From positions 3,879 through 67,878 of the forward strand of contig DGTQ01000018.1 in the NCBI GenBank assembly GCA_002394365.1: a DNA stretch of 64,000 nucleotides. The letters are read 5' to 3'. Positions 8,784 to 17,104 of this stretch are shown one piece after another. Made by a program: the position numbers and the translations under genes. Numbering within the stretch: position 1 is the stretch's first letter; every line of letters begins with the position of its first letter. Under the pieces are notes generated by a model, which was given only the letters and a program-made list of their open reading frames with translations, ran no database searches and was not told where the DNA came from. The DNA is from Prevotellaceae bacterium UBA4332 (GTDB lineage: Bacteria; Bacteroidota; Bacteroidia; Bacteroidales; Bacteroidaceae).

Positions 8784-8874
8784 TTTACGGTTTACGGTTT
8801 ACAGTTTACAGTTTACAGTTTACGGTTTAATGTTTAATGCTTAATGTTTAATGCTTAATGTTTAATGTCTAATC
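8784..8874 (+). repeat. Heptamer array before trxB
   Basis: Thirteen adjacent 7-base units run from TTTACGG through TTTACAG and TTTAATG/CTTAATG to TCTAATC. They fill nearly all of the 117-base gap between the DUF308 gene and trxB. Confidence 0.9.
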
Positions 8875-8890
8875 TAACTCCTTTATAACA

Positions 8891-9835
8891 ATGACAACAA
8901 AATGCTTAATCATAGGTAGTGGTCCTGCAGGCTATACTGCAGCAATCTATGCAGGTCGTGCTAACCTCTCACCTGTAGAGTATTGCGGTCCGCAAACTGG
9001 TGGACAGCTCACCCAAACAACCATAGTAGAAAACTTCCCTGGTTATCCTGATGGCGTTGATGCCAATCAGATGATGATGGAACTGCGCCAGCAGGCAGAA
9101 CGCTTTGGAGCAGACATACGAGACGGCGAAATTGTCAAGGCTGACTTCTCCCAGCAGCCTTATGTATTCACCACCGATTCTGGCGAGGAGATAAAAGCAC
9201 AAAGCGTAGTTATTGCCACAGGCGCAAAAGCAAAATATCTCGGACTTGCTGATGAAGAGAAATACAACGGAATGGGTGTAAGTGCCTGTGCCACATGCGA
9301 TGGTTTCTTCTATCGCAAGAAGGTTACTGCCGTCGTAGGCGGTGGCGACACAGCATGCGAAGACGCTCTCTACCTCTCTCACCTCTGCAAGAAGGTTTAT
9401 CTCGTAGTGCGTAAGCCCTACCTTCGCGCCTCAGAGATTATGCAACAGCGTGTACGCGAGGCAGAAAATATTGAGATACTCTTTGAGCATAATGCCATCG
9501 GGCTCTATGGTGAGAATGGCGTAGAAGGCATGCACCTCGTAAAGCGTAAAGGAGAAGCCGATGAAGAACAATACGACGTAGCAATCGACGGCTTTTTCCT
9601 TGCCATTGGCCACAAGCCCGTTACCGACATTTTCAAGGGACAAATCATGCTCGACGAGATGGGCTACATCAAGACCCTCGCCCCAAGCCAGCAGGTATGC
9701 ACTCCCGATGGCACACCACTTCCTGGTGTCTTCGCAGCAGGCGATGTATGCGACCCCATCTATCGCCAAGCTATAGTAGCTGCTGGCACTGGATGCAAGG
9801 CAGCACTCGATGCAGAGAAATATCTCAATGCATAA
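8891..9835 (+). CDS. trxB: Thioredoxin reductase
   Basis: The 314-residue flavoprotein reduces thioredoxin with NADPH in the cytoplasm. The FAD-binding motif GSGPAGYTAAIYAGRA is at residues 9-24, the redox pair is Cys133-A-T-Cys136 followed by DGFF, the NADPH motif VGGGDTACEDA begins near 149, and the C-terminal FAD motif is GVFAAGDVCDP. Length and order match the bacterial low-molecular-weight class. The only unusual feature is upstream: the gap is a heptamer array with no visible promoter, so transcription may come from the 7.0 kb promoter. Confidence 0.96.
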   Translation: MTTKCLIIGSGPAGYTAAIYAGRANLSPVEYCGPQTGGQLTQTTIVENFPGYPDGVDANQMMMELRQQAERFGADIRDGEIVKADFSQQPYVFTTDSGEEIKAQSVVIATGAKAKYLGLADEEKYNGMGVSACATCDGFFYRKKVTAVVGGGDTACEDALYLSHLCKKVYLVVRKPYLRASEIMQQRVREAENIEILFEHNAIGLYGENGVEGMHLVKRKGEADEEQYDVAIDGFFLAIGHKPVTDIFKGQIMLDEMGYIKTLAPSQQVCTPDGTPLPGVFAAGDVCDPIYRQAIVAAGTGCKAALDAEKYLNA

Positions 9836-10179
9836 ATACAGAGCTCATAATTCTTGCGCTCCAGTAGGTGCTCAGGCGTTTCTGCTCCCCGAAAACGGGG
9901 TTGCACTCCCCCGATAAACGGGGGAGATATGGAGGGGGTAATGAGTCTATTGAACCGAGAGGGGTGTAAAGACTATTGACAAGCTCGGAGCATGGTTTAT
10001 AGTTGAAGGCAGTGCTTACGTTAAAAAAAATTAAATAGCAACACAACACTAAACTCTAAACTCTGAACTCTAAACTATTTTTACTACCTTTGCACTCGCA
10101 AATTGCGTACGCACCGTGAGCCTGCTCCCGCAGACACTCACTATTTGCTTTGTGCGAACGCGTTTGTCACCACGCAAAA
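9836..10179. other. Gene-free region: repeats and tRNA promoter
   Basis: This 344-base gap holds the reverse complement (9853-9878) of a 26-base block from before dnaG, G/C palindromes at about 9884-9925 that may terminate trxB transcription, a short heptamer array of AACTCTA type (about 10048-10076), and the -7 element TACCTTTG at 10085-10092, which probably drives the tRNA gene about 90 bases further on. No gene is seen. Confidence 0.6.
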
Positions 10180-10261
10180 GCCCAGATGGCGGAATTGGTA
10201 GACGCGTTGGTCTCAAACACCAATACTTCACGGTGTACGGGTTCGAGTCCCGTTCTGGGCA
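10180..10261 (+). tRNA. tRNA-Leu (anticodon CAA)
   Basis: The 7-bp acceptor stem pairs GCCCAGA (10180-10186) with TCTGGGC (10254-10260), with A as the discriminator base. The D arm GGAATTGGTAGACGC fits. The anticodon loop is CTCAAAC closed by TTGGT/ACCAA, giving CAA, which reads UUG. The T arm ACGGG/CCCGT encloses TTCGAGT. A long variable arm is present, as expected for leucine. CCA is not encoded. The G-G-T-A D loop and the variable arm separate it from a class I tRNA. Confidence 0.97.
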
Positions 10262-10301
10262 CGTATAAAAGGCAGCCTCACAAGGAGCTGCCTTTTATAC
10301 G
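10262..10301 (+). terminator. Strong hairpin terminator after tRNA-Leu
   Basis: A perfect 15-bp stem (10262-10276 with 10287-10301) encloses a 10-base loop and is followed by TTTCTT. It begins at the first base after the tRNA. Being symmetric, it can also serve the convergent SMR gene. Confidence 0.85.
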
Positions 10302-10336
10302 TTTCTTCACGCAACTCTCACCTTATTATAGCTGTA

Positions 10337-10663
10337 TCATGACAATGCCTTCAGTCCTATAATCGAACCCACAAGCGTTGTCAAGAAGAACAATCGCCAG
10401 AATGTTGCAGGCTCACGAAAGATGAATATTCCCACAAGTACAGCCCCTGCAGCACCTATGCCTGTCCAAACAGGATATGCAGTACCTATTGCTATCGTCT
10501 GCGTCGCCTTTGCCAGCAAAACAGCACTAAGAACATACAATATGGCAAAGCCCACTATCCAGGTCCACCATTCACTGCCCACAACACCTTTTGCCCTGCC
10601 AAGACAATATGTAAAACCCACTTCGCAGAGTCCAGCCACAACCAATACTATCCAGTTCATCAT
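10337..10663 (-). CDS. SMR family small multidrug/guanidinium exporter
   Basis: The 108-residue protein has four predicted transmembrane helices and the single essential membrane Glu at position 14 (GLCEVGF), the proton/substrate site of the SMR family. The helix-3 stretch GTAYPVWTGIGAAGAVLVGIFIF is typical. The enzyme acts as a dual-topology dimer in the inner membrane exchanging protons for cationic compounds. Whether it belongs to the guanidinium (Gdx/SugE) or the quaternary-amine (EmrE) branch is not decided by what I can see; SugE-like is more common for solitary copies. It has its own promoter at 10693-10724. Confidence 0.88.
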   Translation of the reverse strand: MMNWIVLVVAGLCEVGFTYCLGRAKGVVGSEWWTWIVGFAILYVLSAVLLAKATQTIAIGTAYPVWTGIGAAGAVLVGIFIFREPATFWRLFFLTTLVGSIIGLKALS

Positions 10664-10692
10664 CTTATACTATTATAATCTCTATTTTGTCG

Positions 10693-10724
10693 CAAAATTA
10701 GCCTGTTCTATTAATTTCTGCAAA
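10693..10724 (-). promoter_or_regulatory. Promoter of the SMR gene
   Basis: Read on the minus strand, TTTG (10721-10724), a 20-base spacer and TAATTTTG (10693-10700) match the consensus. The start codon is 30 bases downstream. It is divergent from the promoter pair of the next block. Confidence 0.7.
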
Positions 10725-10765
10725 ACTTTATTGCAAAATTACTAAAAAATAGCGGAAAACCGCTA

Positions 10766-10796
10766 TTGCGTAATTAAAAAACACATCGTACCTTTG
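10766..10796 (+). promoter_or_regulatory. First promoter of the secreted caspase block
   Basis: TTG at 10766-10768, 20 bases, then TACCTTTG at 10789-10796. A small hairpin, AGCGG-AAAA-CCGCT (10751-10764), sits just upstream. The first gene starts 400 bases downstream, so the transcript would have a long leader. Confidence 0.65.
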
Positions 10797-10905
10797 CACA
10801 CAGACAAACGACCTTATTACAACCCAAAATAAGGAAAAACGAGGAAAAATTAAAAAAAAGTAAAAAAAAATGGCTCACAAATGAACGTAATTTAAAATTT
10901 CTTAT

Positions 10906-10913
10906 TATATTTG
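10906..10913 (+). promoter_or_regulatory. Second -7 box of the caspase block
   Basis: TATATTTG fits TAnnTTTG, about 117 bases after the first promoter. No good TTTG is found at the usual distance upstream. Transcription from here would start close to the first leader hairpin. Confidence 0.45.
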
Positions 10914-10917
10914 CATC

Positions 10918-11158
10918 GTCGTTTAACAAAACGGCAGACATATATATAGAGAAGCGTTTCGCTTAATTCCTTACTGATGAATCTCGACAACTCATCTAAA
11001 ACACAGGATTAAGAGAGTGCGTTCTCCCCTATTATCGAGTATCTATATACTTAACGATAAAGGGGTGTGAGCCATTATCTTATCGTGTTTTTAGGCAGTC
11101 GAGAGCCCATCAGTAGATAAGCTGACAGGTTCGCGCCCTCTTTTGTGTGCCTAAAAAC
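10918..11158 (+). ncRNA. Putative structured 5' leader RNA
   Basis: The 283-base gap between the second -7 box and the first ORF is full of complementary arms: 10918-10935 (7-bp hairpin), 10952-10964, a long-range helix CTTAATTCC (10962-10970) with GGATTAAG (11006-11013) enclosing GATGA/TCATC, a strong hairpin at 11026-11065, and a perfect 11-bp helix GTTTTTAGGCA (11087-11097) with TGCCTAAAAAC (11148-11158) enclosing smaller stems. No U-rich terminator follows. It does not match any riboswitch, 6S, tmRNA, RNase P or SRP signature I know. It is either a regulatory leader of the block or an independent small RNA. Confidence 0.5.
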
Positions 11159-11196
11159 TAAAAGCCAGAAATATCTACACAACAAAAAGCTAAACT

Positions 11197-12456
11197 ATGG
11201 AAAGAACTAATATAAAAACACTAACTCTTTTCAAAGGATTTCTCATCCTTATCTTGTTTGGTATTTTATGCCAAAACATAAATGCACAAGTATCACAGCA
11301 AAATCACTCTTCTTTTATTGACCCTGATTATACAGGAGAAAAAGGAACGCGTCTTAGTCCAATAATAGCTTTCAGAGCAGGCAAGAGCCTTATTGACATG
11401 AACGGAATGGCAAATGTGGAGCAGATAGCCAACTATCTTAAAGGTCGTCCTTCCATAAAAATTGTCATAGAGGGCTATGCACCTGCGAGTTCTGATGAGG
11501 ATGCATGTAAAAGATTATCAGCAGAAAGAGCTGCAGCCGTAAAGAAATCATTAGTTAACACCTATGGCATCTCCTCTTCAAGAATAATCGCAAACGGTAA
11601 AGGAATTGCTAATAGCAATATTATACAATTACAAAAATCAGGAAACGCTGTTGTAGTATATGAACAACAGGCAAAAGAAGATGAAAAACAATTAGCTCGT
11701 AATAATACTACACAACGACACAATACGAAAAGACGTAGTAATAATACTACAAATAAGAATAATAGAACCAACACGCGTAATGGCAATGACGCTGTCAATG
11801 CTGTAAATAGTTTAATTGGGAATGCTCTCGCATACGGAATGATAGGTGCCATGACGGGAGATAATGAGTATTGTCATAGTTGCTGGGGAACAGGATGTTC
11901 TGAGTGTAACTATACTGGTAAAGTCTTTGTTGTAAACAAAAACTTAACGGATGCTCTCTATGGTCTATATACTCAAGGTGCAAACACACTCGCAGAACAG
12001 CAACAGGCATCAAACAATACTACAATAAAAGATGGCTATCATAAACTGAATATAGGTGATGGAGAGACCATTGAAGGAAATTTCAAAAATGGTTATCTAA
12101 ACGGACCTGGAAAGGGATATAACACCGCAGGTGATAAATATGTAGGAAATTTCAAAGACAGCAAACCACACGGAAAAGGAACCATGACACTTTCTACAGG
12201 CGACAAATATGTTGGTGATTTTGTTAATGGGGAAGCTACAGGCACAGGAATGTTGACGCTTAGTAACGGCGACAAGTATATCGGGCAATTCAAAAATGCT
12301 TTGTTTAACGGAAATGGCACATTCTATATAAAAGCAGAAAAAAAATACTATAAAGGAATATGGAAAGATAATGAATTGGCCGAATTGATTGAAGAGGGGA
12401 CATGGAACCCGTCTATTTCAAAAAGAAGAACTACATCTACTCAAAAAAAGAAATAA
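11197..12456 (+). CDS. Secreted OmpA-like/MORN repeat protein
   Basis: The 419-residue protein has an N-terminal signal sequence (hydrophobic 11-30, ending NINA-Q). Residues about 45-155 are an OmpA-like peptidoglycan-binding domain with IVIEGYAPASSDEDACKRLSAERAAAVKKSLV, the usual N-terminal helix-strand pattern. An Asn/Thr/Arg-rich linker (about 170-200) follows, then a small Cys cluster, CHSCWGTGCSECNYTGK (about 227-243), like one half of a DnaJ-type zinc finger. From about 275 to 390 there are four to five MORN repeats (GDKYVGNFKDSKPHGKG). It probably sits in the periplasm or at the outer membrane, anchored to the cell wall. It is the first gene of the block; the caspase gene follows after 12 bases. 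Confidence 0.75.
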   Translation: MERTNIKTLTLFKGFLILILFGILCQNINAQVSQQNHSSFIDPDYTGEKGTRLSPIIAFRAGKSLIDMNGMANVEQIANYLKGRPSIKIVIEGYAPASSDEDACKRLSAERAAAVKKSLVNTYGISSSRIIANGKGIANSNIIQLQKSGNAVVVYEQQAKEDEKQLARNNTTQRHNTKRRSNNTTNKNNRTNTRNGNDAVNAVNSLIGNALAYGMIGAMTGDNEYCHSCWGTGCSECNYTGKVFVVNKNLTDALYGLYTQGANTLAEQQQASNNTTIKDGYHKLNIGDGETIEGNFKNGYLNGPGKGYNTAGDKYVGNFKDSKPHGKGTMTLSTGDKYVGDFVNGEATGTGMLTLSNGDKYIGQFKNALFNGNGTFYIKAEKKYYKGIWKDNELAELIEEGTWNPSISKRRTTSTQKKK

Positions 12457-12468
12457 CTGAAATTAAAA

Positions 12469-14127
12469 ATGAAAAGAATTCTTTTATTATTCATTGCCAT
12501 AATATCATTGTTTGCAACGCACGCAGCCGTAAAGGATATAGACTCTTATATCCCCGTCAATGATGTGCAAGATCCCAACACATTTGTGGTTATCATATCA
12601 AATGAGAACTATAAATATGAGGAAGCTGTGCCATTCGCACTTAATGATGGGTCCACATTTAAGTTGTATTGCGAAAAGTCGCTCGGTATTCCAGAAAAAA
12701 ACATCAAATATGTACCTAATGCGTCACTTAATGACATGAAATACTTCTTATCATGGCTTGAAAAAGTGATGAAAGCATACAACGGTCAGGCACGAGCTAT
12801 TTTTTACTATAGTGGTCATGGGATGCCTGACGACAGCAATAAGCAGGCTTTTCTCCTGCCTGTTGATGGACATAGTACTTCACCAGAGAGCGGTTTGAGC
12901 ACAGAAACTCTGTATGCTCGATTAGGAGCATTACAGTCTTCCGCCACAATGGTTTTTCTTGACGCATGTTTTAGTGGTGCAAGTCGTGAGGGGGGCATGA
13001 TGCAATCATCACGTGGAGTCGCTATCACACCTAAGAAAAATGCTGTTTCTGGAAACATGGTCGTATTCTCGGCTACAAAGGACAATGAGACAGCTTATCC
13101 ATACAGAGATAAGAATCATGGTATGTTTACATACTTTATCTTGGAAAAGCTGAATGAGGATGGTGGTTGCGTGACTCTTGGTGAACTGAGTGACTACGTC
13201 AGAGGAGAGGTCTCTCGAATGTCGATGGTCGAGAACGAAAAAAGCCAAACGCCTACAGTTCTTGCCTCAGTTGGCAACACAGACTGGAAAACGTGGAAAC
13301 TTGCAAACGTTGCTGCCACAAAATATGCTAACATTCCACGTAACTTAGTAAAAACACTAGATGCTGGAAATCATAACCTCTCCATAAACACATCAAACGG
13401 TAATAAAAAGTCTTCCCAAAAGAACAAATTAGCTATGGCAGATGGCAAAATCACCATTAATGGTATGGAGTATGAATTGGTTCGTATTGACAAAGGAACT
13501 TTCTCCATGGGTTCAAACCAAAAACTCAATTCACACAGTACGTTCAGCATGAATCAGCCCAGACACAATGTAACACTGAAAGCGTATGCTATCGGTAAAA
13601 CAGAAGTTCCGCAAGCTATATGGGAAGCCATAATGGATGATAATCCTTCTGAAAACAAAGGAGCCAGACTACCAGTTGAAAACGTTACATGGGAGCAGTG
13701 TCAGACTTTTATTAAAAAGCTGAACGAACAACTCGGAACACAATTCAGATTGCCGACTGAAGCTGAATGGGAGTATGCTGCAGATTGTGGCAATAGCATG
13801 TTTTCAGATACTTTCTCAGGTAGCAAACGATATGAGGCTGTTGCCCACACTGGAAGTAGCACTATCGAATGTGGCAGTCTGCAACCATCAAGTTTAGGTC
13901 TGTATGACATGTCTGGCAACGTGGCAGAATGGTGTCAAGATTATATTAGTCGCTATACAGCCGCACCTGAGACCAACCCCGTTGGACCGAAGAAAGGCTT
14001 TCAAAGAGTTGTGAGGGGTGGTTCCTATAAGGATGAACCTGAATTACTGCGAAATAGCCATCGTGGTCACAAACGTCAAAATGAGAGTGCGCCATTTATC
14101 GGACTACGACTAGCTCATGATATGTAG
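12469..14127 (+). CDS. Secreted caspase-like protease fused to FGE-like domain
   Basis: The 552-residue protein begins with a signal peptide (RILLLFIAIISLFATHA). Residues about 37-275 form a peptidase C14 (caspase/metacaspase) domain: the catalytic His117 is in YYSGHGMPDD and Cys167 in VFLDACFSG, both codons checked (12817-12819 and 12967-12969). Residues about 330-552 form an FGE/SUMF1-like domain (IDKGTFSMGS, RLPTEAEWEYAA, YDMSGNVAEWCQDY, RVVRGGSY, IGLRLAHDM). The copper-binding Cys pair of true formylglycine-generating enzymes is missing, so this part is likely a binding module. Acid-rich D-A-C-F-S-G suggests cleavage after basic residues. It lies in a block of exported proteins, so its targets should be periplasmic. 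Confidence 0.87.
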   Translation: MKRILLLFIAIISLFATHAAVKDIDSYIPVNDVQDPNTFVVIISNENYKYEEAVPFALNDGSTFKLYCEKSLGIPEKNIKYVPNASLNDMKYFLSWLEKVMKAYNGQARAIFYYSGHGMPDDSNKQAFLLPVDGHSTSPESGLSTETLYARLGALQSSATMVFLDACFSGASREGGMMQSSRGVAITPKKNAVSGNMVVFSATKDNETAYPYRDKNHGMFTYFILEKLNEDGGCVTLGELSDYVRGEVSRMSMVENEKSQTPTVLASVGNTDWKTWKLANVAATKYANIPRNLVKTLDAGNHNLSINTSNGNKKSSQKNKLAMADGKITINGMEYELVRIDKGTFSMGSNQKLNSHSTFSMNQPRHNVTLKAYAIGKTEVPQAIWEAIMDDNPSENKGARLPVENVTWEQCQTFIKKLNEQLGTQFRLPTEAEWEYAADCGNSMFSDTFSGSKRYEAVAHTGSSTIECGSLQPSSLGLYDMSGNVAEWCQDYISRYTAAPETNPVGPKKGFQRVVRGGSYKDEPELLRNSHRGHKRQNESAPFIGLRLAHDM

Positions 14128-14184
14128 AAAAAAGCAATCTTATTAAATATATAACCATTTCAAAAACTTTTAAATCATTTAATT

Positions 14185-15018
14185 ATGAAAAAAATCTTTT
14201 CAGTAGCAGTTCTTCTGCTCATGATGCTTACAGCATCTGCTCAAGACAAGCCAACAGTATGTGTAGAGAATTTCACTAACAACTCTGATTTGAAGGACAC
14301 TTATTCTAAGCAGCTTCAAAACGAAATCATTTCTGGAATCTCTGCAACTACTCGTGTAACCATTGTGCAACCATCTTCCTATGGAAAACTCCCAAAAGAT
14401 CCTATCGCATATGAAGATGCACTTAAGGCTGAAGGTGTGAACTTCATACTCAAAGGTACACTTAATGACTATACTACTGGCACATCAAAAGCAGTATTGG
14501 ACAAAAACAAGACCTATGCAACAGCAGAAGTTAGTTACACCTTGTCTCTTATTGATTTGGAGACACATCAGACTGTAAGTTCTGACACCGAATCATGTTC
14601 TTATGCAACAGGCTCTTCCGCAGCAGATGCTCTGACGAAGGCTATTGGTGAAGCTTCTGAAAACATGAAGAAGTATGTTGATCGTCACTTTAAGATTAAT
14701 GCCACCGTTAAGGCTCTTGACCAGATTGACCCAAAGAAGGGTGCAAAGACTGTCTATATAACAATCGGTTCTGCAGCTGGTATTACTAAGGGTGACATCC
14801 TCGAAGTATTTGCCGAAGTCAACATTGCAGGCGAGAAGGCTAACAAGAAGATTGGCGAAGTAAAGGTGAATGAGGTTATGAGTGCTACACTCAGCCTCTG
14901 TAATGTGAAGGATGGTGGCGTAGAAATAAAGAACGCATTTGAGGATGGCACCAAGATAACAGTTATTACACGTGCCAAGAAAGATAGTCTCTTCGGCATA
15001 AAAAGTCCATTCAAATGA
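14185..15018 (+). CDS. CsgG/FlgT-like periplasmic protein
   Basis: The 277-residue product has a signal peptide (KKIFSVAVLLLMMLTASA-Q). Residues about 22-175 resemble the CsgG/LpoB type: VCVENFTNNSDLKDTYSKQL, then a GVNFILKGTLNDY strand and Ser/Thr-rich YTLSLIDLETHQTVSSDT. The C-terminal 190-265 (ITIGSAAGITKGDILEVFAEV ... IGEVKVNEVMS) resembles the C-terminal domain of FlgT, although nothing flagellar is present. It probably acts as an envelope assembly or stabilising factor. The stop codon overlaps the next start (ATGA at 15015-15018), so the two are translationally coupled. Exact function unknown. Confidence 0.65.
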   Translation: MKKIFSVAVLLLMMLTASAQDKPTVCVENFTNNSDLKDTYSKQLQNEIISGISATTRVTIVQPSSYGKLPKDPIAYEDALKAEGVNFILKGTLNDYTTGTSKAVLDKNKTYATAEVSYTLSLIDLETHQTVSSDTESCSYATGSSAADALTKAIGEASENMKKYVDRHFKINATVKALDQIDPKKGAKTVYITIGSAAGITKGDILEVFAEVNIAGEKANKKIGEVKVNEVMSATLSLCNVKDGGVEIKNAFEDGTKITVITRAKKDSLFGIKSPFK

Positions 15019-15533
15019 TCAACGCAATCAGATTAAATATCATATTATCTCTTTTGTGTATGCTGGTTTCTTTACCAGCATACACACAGGAAGTATATAC
15101 CACGGTGGAATTACTTGACAAGAACGATGCAACTTCTGTGTTCTATGCCGAGGGACGAGGTTATAATGAAAACGACGCATTGGAAAATGCCCGCATCAAC
15201 GTCTTACGCAAGATCATCTACGAAGGCGTAGAGGGTTTCAATGACGGGAAACCACTTTTGCACTCTACCAGTTCTTCAGAACGGAATGACTGGTTGAAGA
15301 ACCTTTTCACTGGTAAGGTTGCAACTTATAAGAATTTTCTTGGAGACATAGAGTTAGTAGGCGACTTCGATAGGGATGGCAGCACATATATCTGCAATGC
15401 CAATGTTATGATAAAACATCGTTTTCTTAAACGACAGATTGACATGCAGGTGAATGGTGTTTCAACAAATAACACCTCTACAGAGAGCCCACAACAACAG
15501 CCCGCTCCCTCCCATCGCTGGTCGGTACATTGA
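15015..15533 (+). CDS. LPP20/FlgT-N-like exported protein
   Basis: The 172-residue protein starts with a signal peptide (about 1-24, LPAYTQ). FYAEGRGYNENDALENARINVLRKIIYEGVEG is the pattern of LPP20/FlgT N-terminal domains (a strand with G-x-G, then an Ala-rich helix). The C-terminal 20 residues are Ser/Pro/Gln rich and probably disordered. It is coupled to the preceding CsgG/FlgT-like gene, so together the pair could reproduce in two chains what FlgT has in one. Function is not established. Confidence 0.6.
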   Translation: MINAIRLNIILSLLCMLVSLPAYTQEVYTTVELLDKNDATSVFYAEGRGYNENDALENARINVLRKIIYEGVEGFNDGKPLLHSTSSSERNDWLKNLFTGKVATYKNFLGDIELVGDFDRDGSTYICNANVMIKHRFLKRQIDMQVNGVSTNNTSTESPQQQPAPSHRWSVH

Positions 15534-15617
15534 TAGATAAAACATTAAATTATTGAAGATTTCTTCTTTACGCAAAAGGACAAAATTAGTATTAACACTT
15601 TAAAACAAGAAACAATT

Positions 15618-16184
15618 ATGAAAAAAACAGTTTTGCTCATCGTTTCGATGATTATGATGGTTTGCATGGGTGTAAGCGCACAAAGCCTTTCCAAGGATGC
15701 AAAAAAACAAATAAAGAAGATGGAAAAGGAGGGCTGGGTTGTTAACCCTGGTTCACTTTCCCTCACAGAGCAGTATAAAAAAGTTTATGCTGCAAACAAT
15801 GAGTACAATGACGATGGTTCGCTAAGGTGGATTATCGGGCAGGGTAAGAGTACAGGAACAGCATACAACTCTGTAAAAAAAGCAGCTCTGACAGCAGCAA
15901 AAGTTGAAATTGCGTCAAGCATACAGGAGGAAATTGCTGGTTCTACAGACCAGGGACAATCTAACGAAGAAGGCGATGCTTCCGGAGTTTCTTTTGAGCG
16001 CACCATTTCTGGCGCAAAGACAAAATTTGCACAGAGTATTTCTAACACGGAAATCCTTATGGAATGTCACAGAGACCTGGGGCGTGGAAGAGTTGAGGTT
16101 CAGATTACTGTTGCATGCAAGAGAGATTCTGCACGCAAGCAGATGAAAGACCTTCTTGATGAAAAAATGGGCTGGAAGAAATAA
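15618..16184 (+). CDS. LPP20-like exported protein
   Basis: The 188 residues start with a signal peptide ending MGVSA-Q. After a charged helix (SKDAKKQIKKMEKEGWVV) comes the LPP20-type core: WIIGQGKSTGTAYNSVKKAALTAAKVEIASSIQEEI and a C-terminal strand pair (NTEILMECHRDLGRGRVEVQITVACKRDSARKQM). It is the second LPP20-like protein in this block. A partner-binding role in the periplasm is plausible; nothing more can be read from sequence. Confidence 0.6.
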   Translation: MKKTVLLIVSMIMMVCMGVSAQSLSKDAKKQIKKMEKEGWVVNPGSLSLTEQYKKVYAANNEYNDDGSLRWIIGQGKSTGTAYNSVKKAALTAAKVEIASSIQEEIAGSTDQGQSNEEGDASGVSFERTISGAKTKFAQSISNTEILMECHRDLGRGRVEVQITVACKRDSARKQMKDLLDEKMGWKK

Positions 16185-16214
16185 TCAAGTTTTATTAACT
16201 TTAAATATTTCAGA

Positions 16215-17099
16215 TTGAAACTACTGTTTGTCATATTACTGTTCACGTACAGTTTGACGCTAAAAGCAGACGACAAGGTTGCGGTGAAGTGTACCACAGA
16301 TTACGTGGTACCACCGCACTTGTCTCTAATGGAAGCGCAGAAAAACGCCATCAAACAAGCCAAGGTACAAGCTATTGCAAACAAGTTTGGCTCTGTAATA
16401 ACTGATAACACGTCACAAACAATGACAGACTCTAACGAAAACTTCTTCTCCATCACAGAGGAGATGGTTAGGGGAGAATGGATTGCTGACATTGATGAGC
16501 CCAAAGTGACAATGGACATAATCGGCATGAAACAAGTAATGCACGTCACGGTTCACGGATACATTAGAGAGATTAAGAGTGCCAAGGTTAATATCACTGC
16601 CAAGCCTCTTCGCCTAGGCACAGACACTCGATACGAAAGTTATCAATACAATAATGGCGACAATTTCTATCTATACTTCAAGTCACCAGTTGATGGTTAC
16701 GTAACAGTATATCTTATAGATGAGTCCATCACCGACTCTAAGGAAGAATCTGTATTCTGTCTTTTGCCATATCAGGAATCGAATGAAGGCTCATACTCTG
16801 TAAAGCATAATGAGGAATATGTATTTTTTTCTCCAGCTCACGACAAACGCAACCCAGGCATCGTAGATGAGCTTACAATGACAGCATCTGCACCTACTGA
16901 ATATAATACGCTTATGGTAATCTTCTCCCCTAACAACTTTTACCAAGCCAATACCACGAGCGCACAGCAAACGAAGGGGAATATCATTACACCACGTGCC
17001 CTGAGCTCACAGGACTTTCGAAAATGGCTCGTGAAGTATCGTAATACGGACAGAGACATGCAGGTGTCACGCATACCTTTAACTATTAAAACAAAGTAA
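16215..17099 (+). CDS. Exported LPP20/DUF4384-like protein
   Basis: The 294-residue protein starts at TTG (16215), giving MKLLFVILLFTYSLTLKA, a convincing signal peptide; no ATG gives as good a start. An LPP20/FlgT-N-like part (LSLMEAQKNAIKQAKVQAIANKFG) occupies about 38-115. The second half (about 130-250) has NNGDNFYLYFKSPVDGYVTVYLIDE ... CLLPYQ, the hallmark of DUF4384, a domain seen elsewhere next to caspase-like proteins and protein kinases. The gene lies 30 bases after its neighbour and 5 bases before the next one, so it belongs to the same transcription unit. Confidence 0.65.
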   Translation: MKLLFVILLFTYSLTLKADDKVAVKCTTDYVVPPHLSLMEAQKNAIKQAKVQAIANKFGSVITDNTSQTMTDSNENFFSITEEMVRGEWIADIDEPKVTMDIIGMKQVMHVTVHGYIREIKSAKVNITAKPLRLGTDTRYESYQYNNGDNFYLYFKSPVDGYVTVYLIDESITDSKEESVFCLLPYQESNEGSYSVKHNEEYVFFSPAHDKRNPGIVDELTMTASAPTEYNTLMVIFSPNNFYQANTTSAQQTKGNIITPRALSSQDFRKWLVKYRNTDRDMQVSRIPLTIKTK

Positions 17100-17104
17100 T
17101 CATT

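Noticed and set aside
10150..10362. 70-codon ORF over the tRNA
   Set aside because: It crosses the whole tRNA-Leu gene and its terminator, and its translation is that of the tRNA sequence.
10918..11158. 6S RNA or another known housekeeping RNA
   Set aside because: I could not find one long helix with a central bubble (6S), tRNA-like ends (tmRNA), or RNase P and SRP core motifs. It is left as an unassigned structured leader.
12469..14127. Active sulfatase-modifying enzyme
   Set aside because: The Cys pair needed for copper and catalysis is missing in the FGE-like part, and no sulfatase gene is near.
14185..15533. Flagellar FlgT genes
   Set aside because: The resemblance is at domain level only. 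No other flagellar gene is present and Bacteroidales lack flagella.
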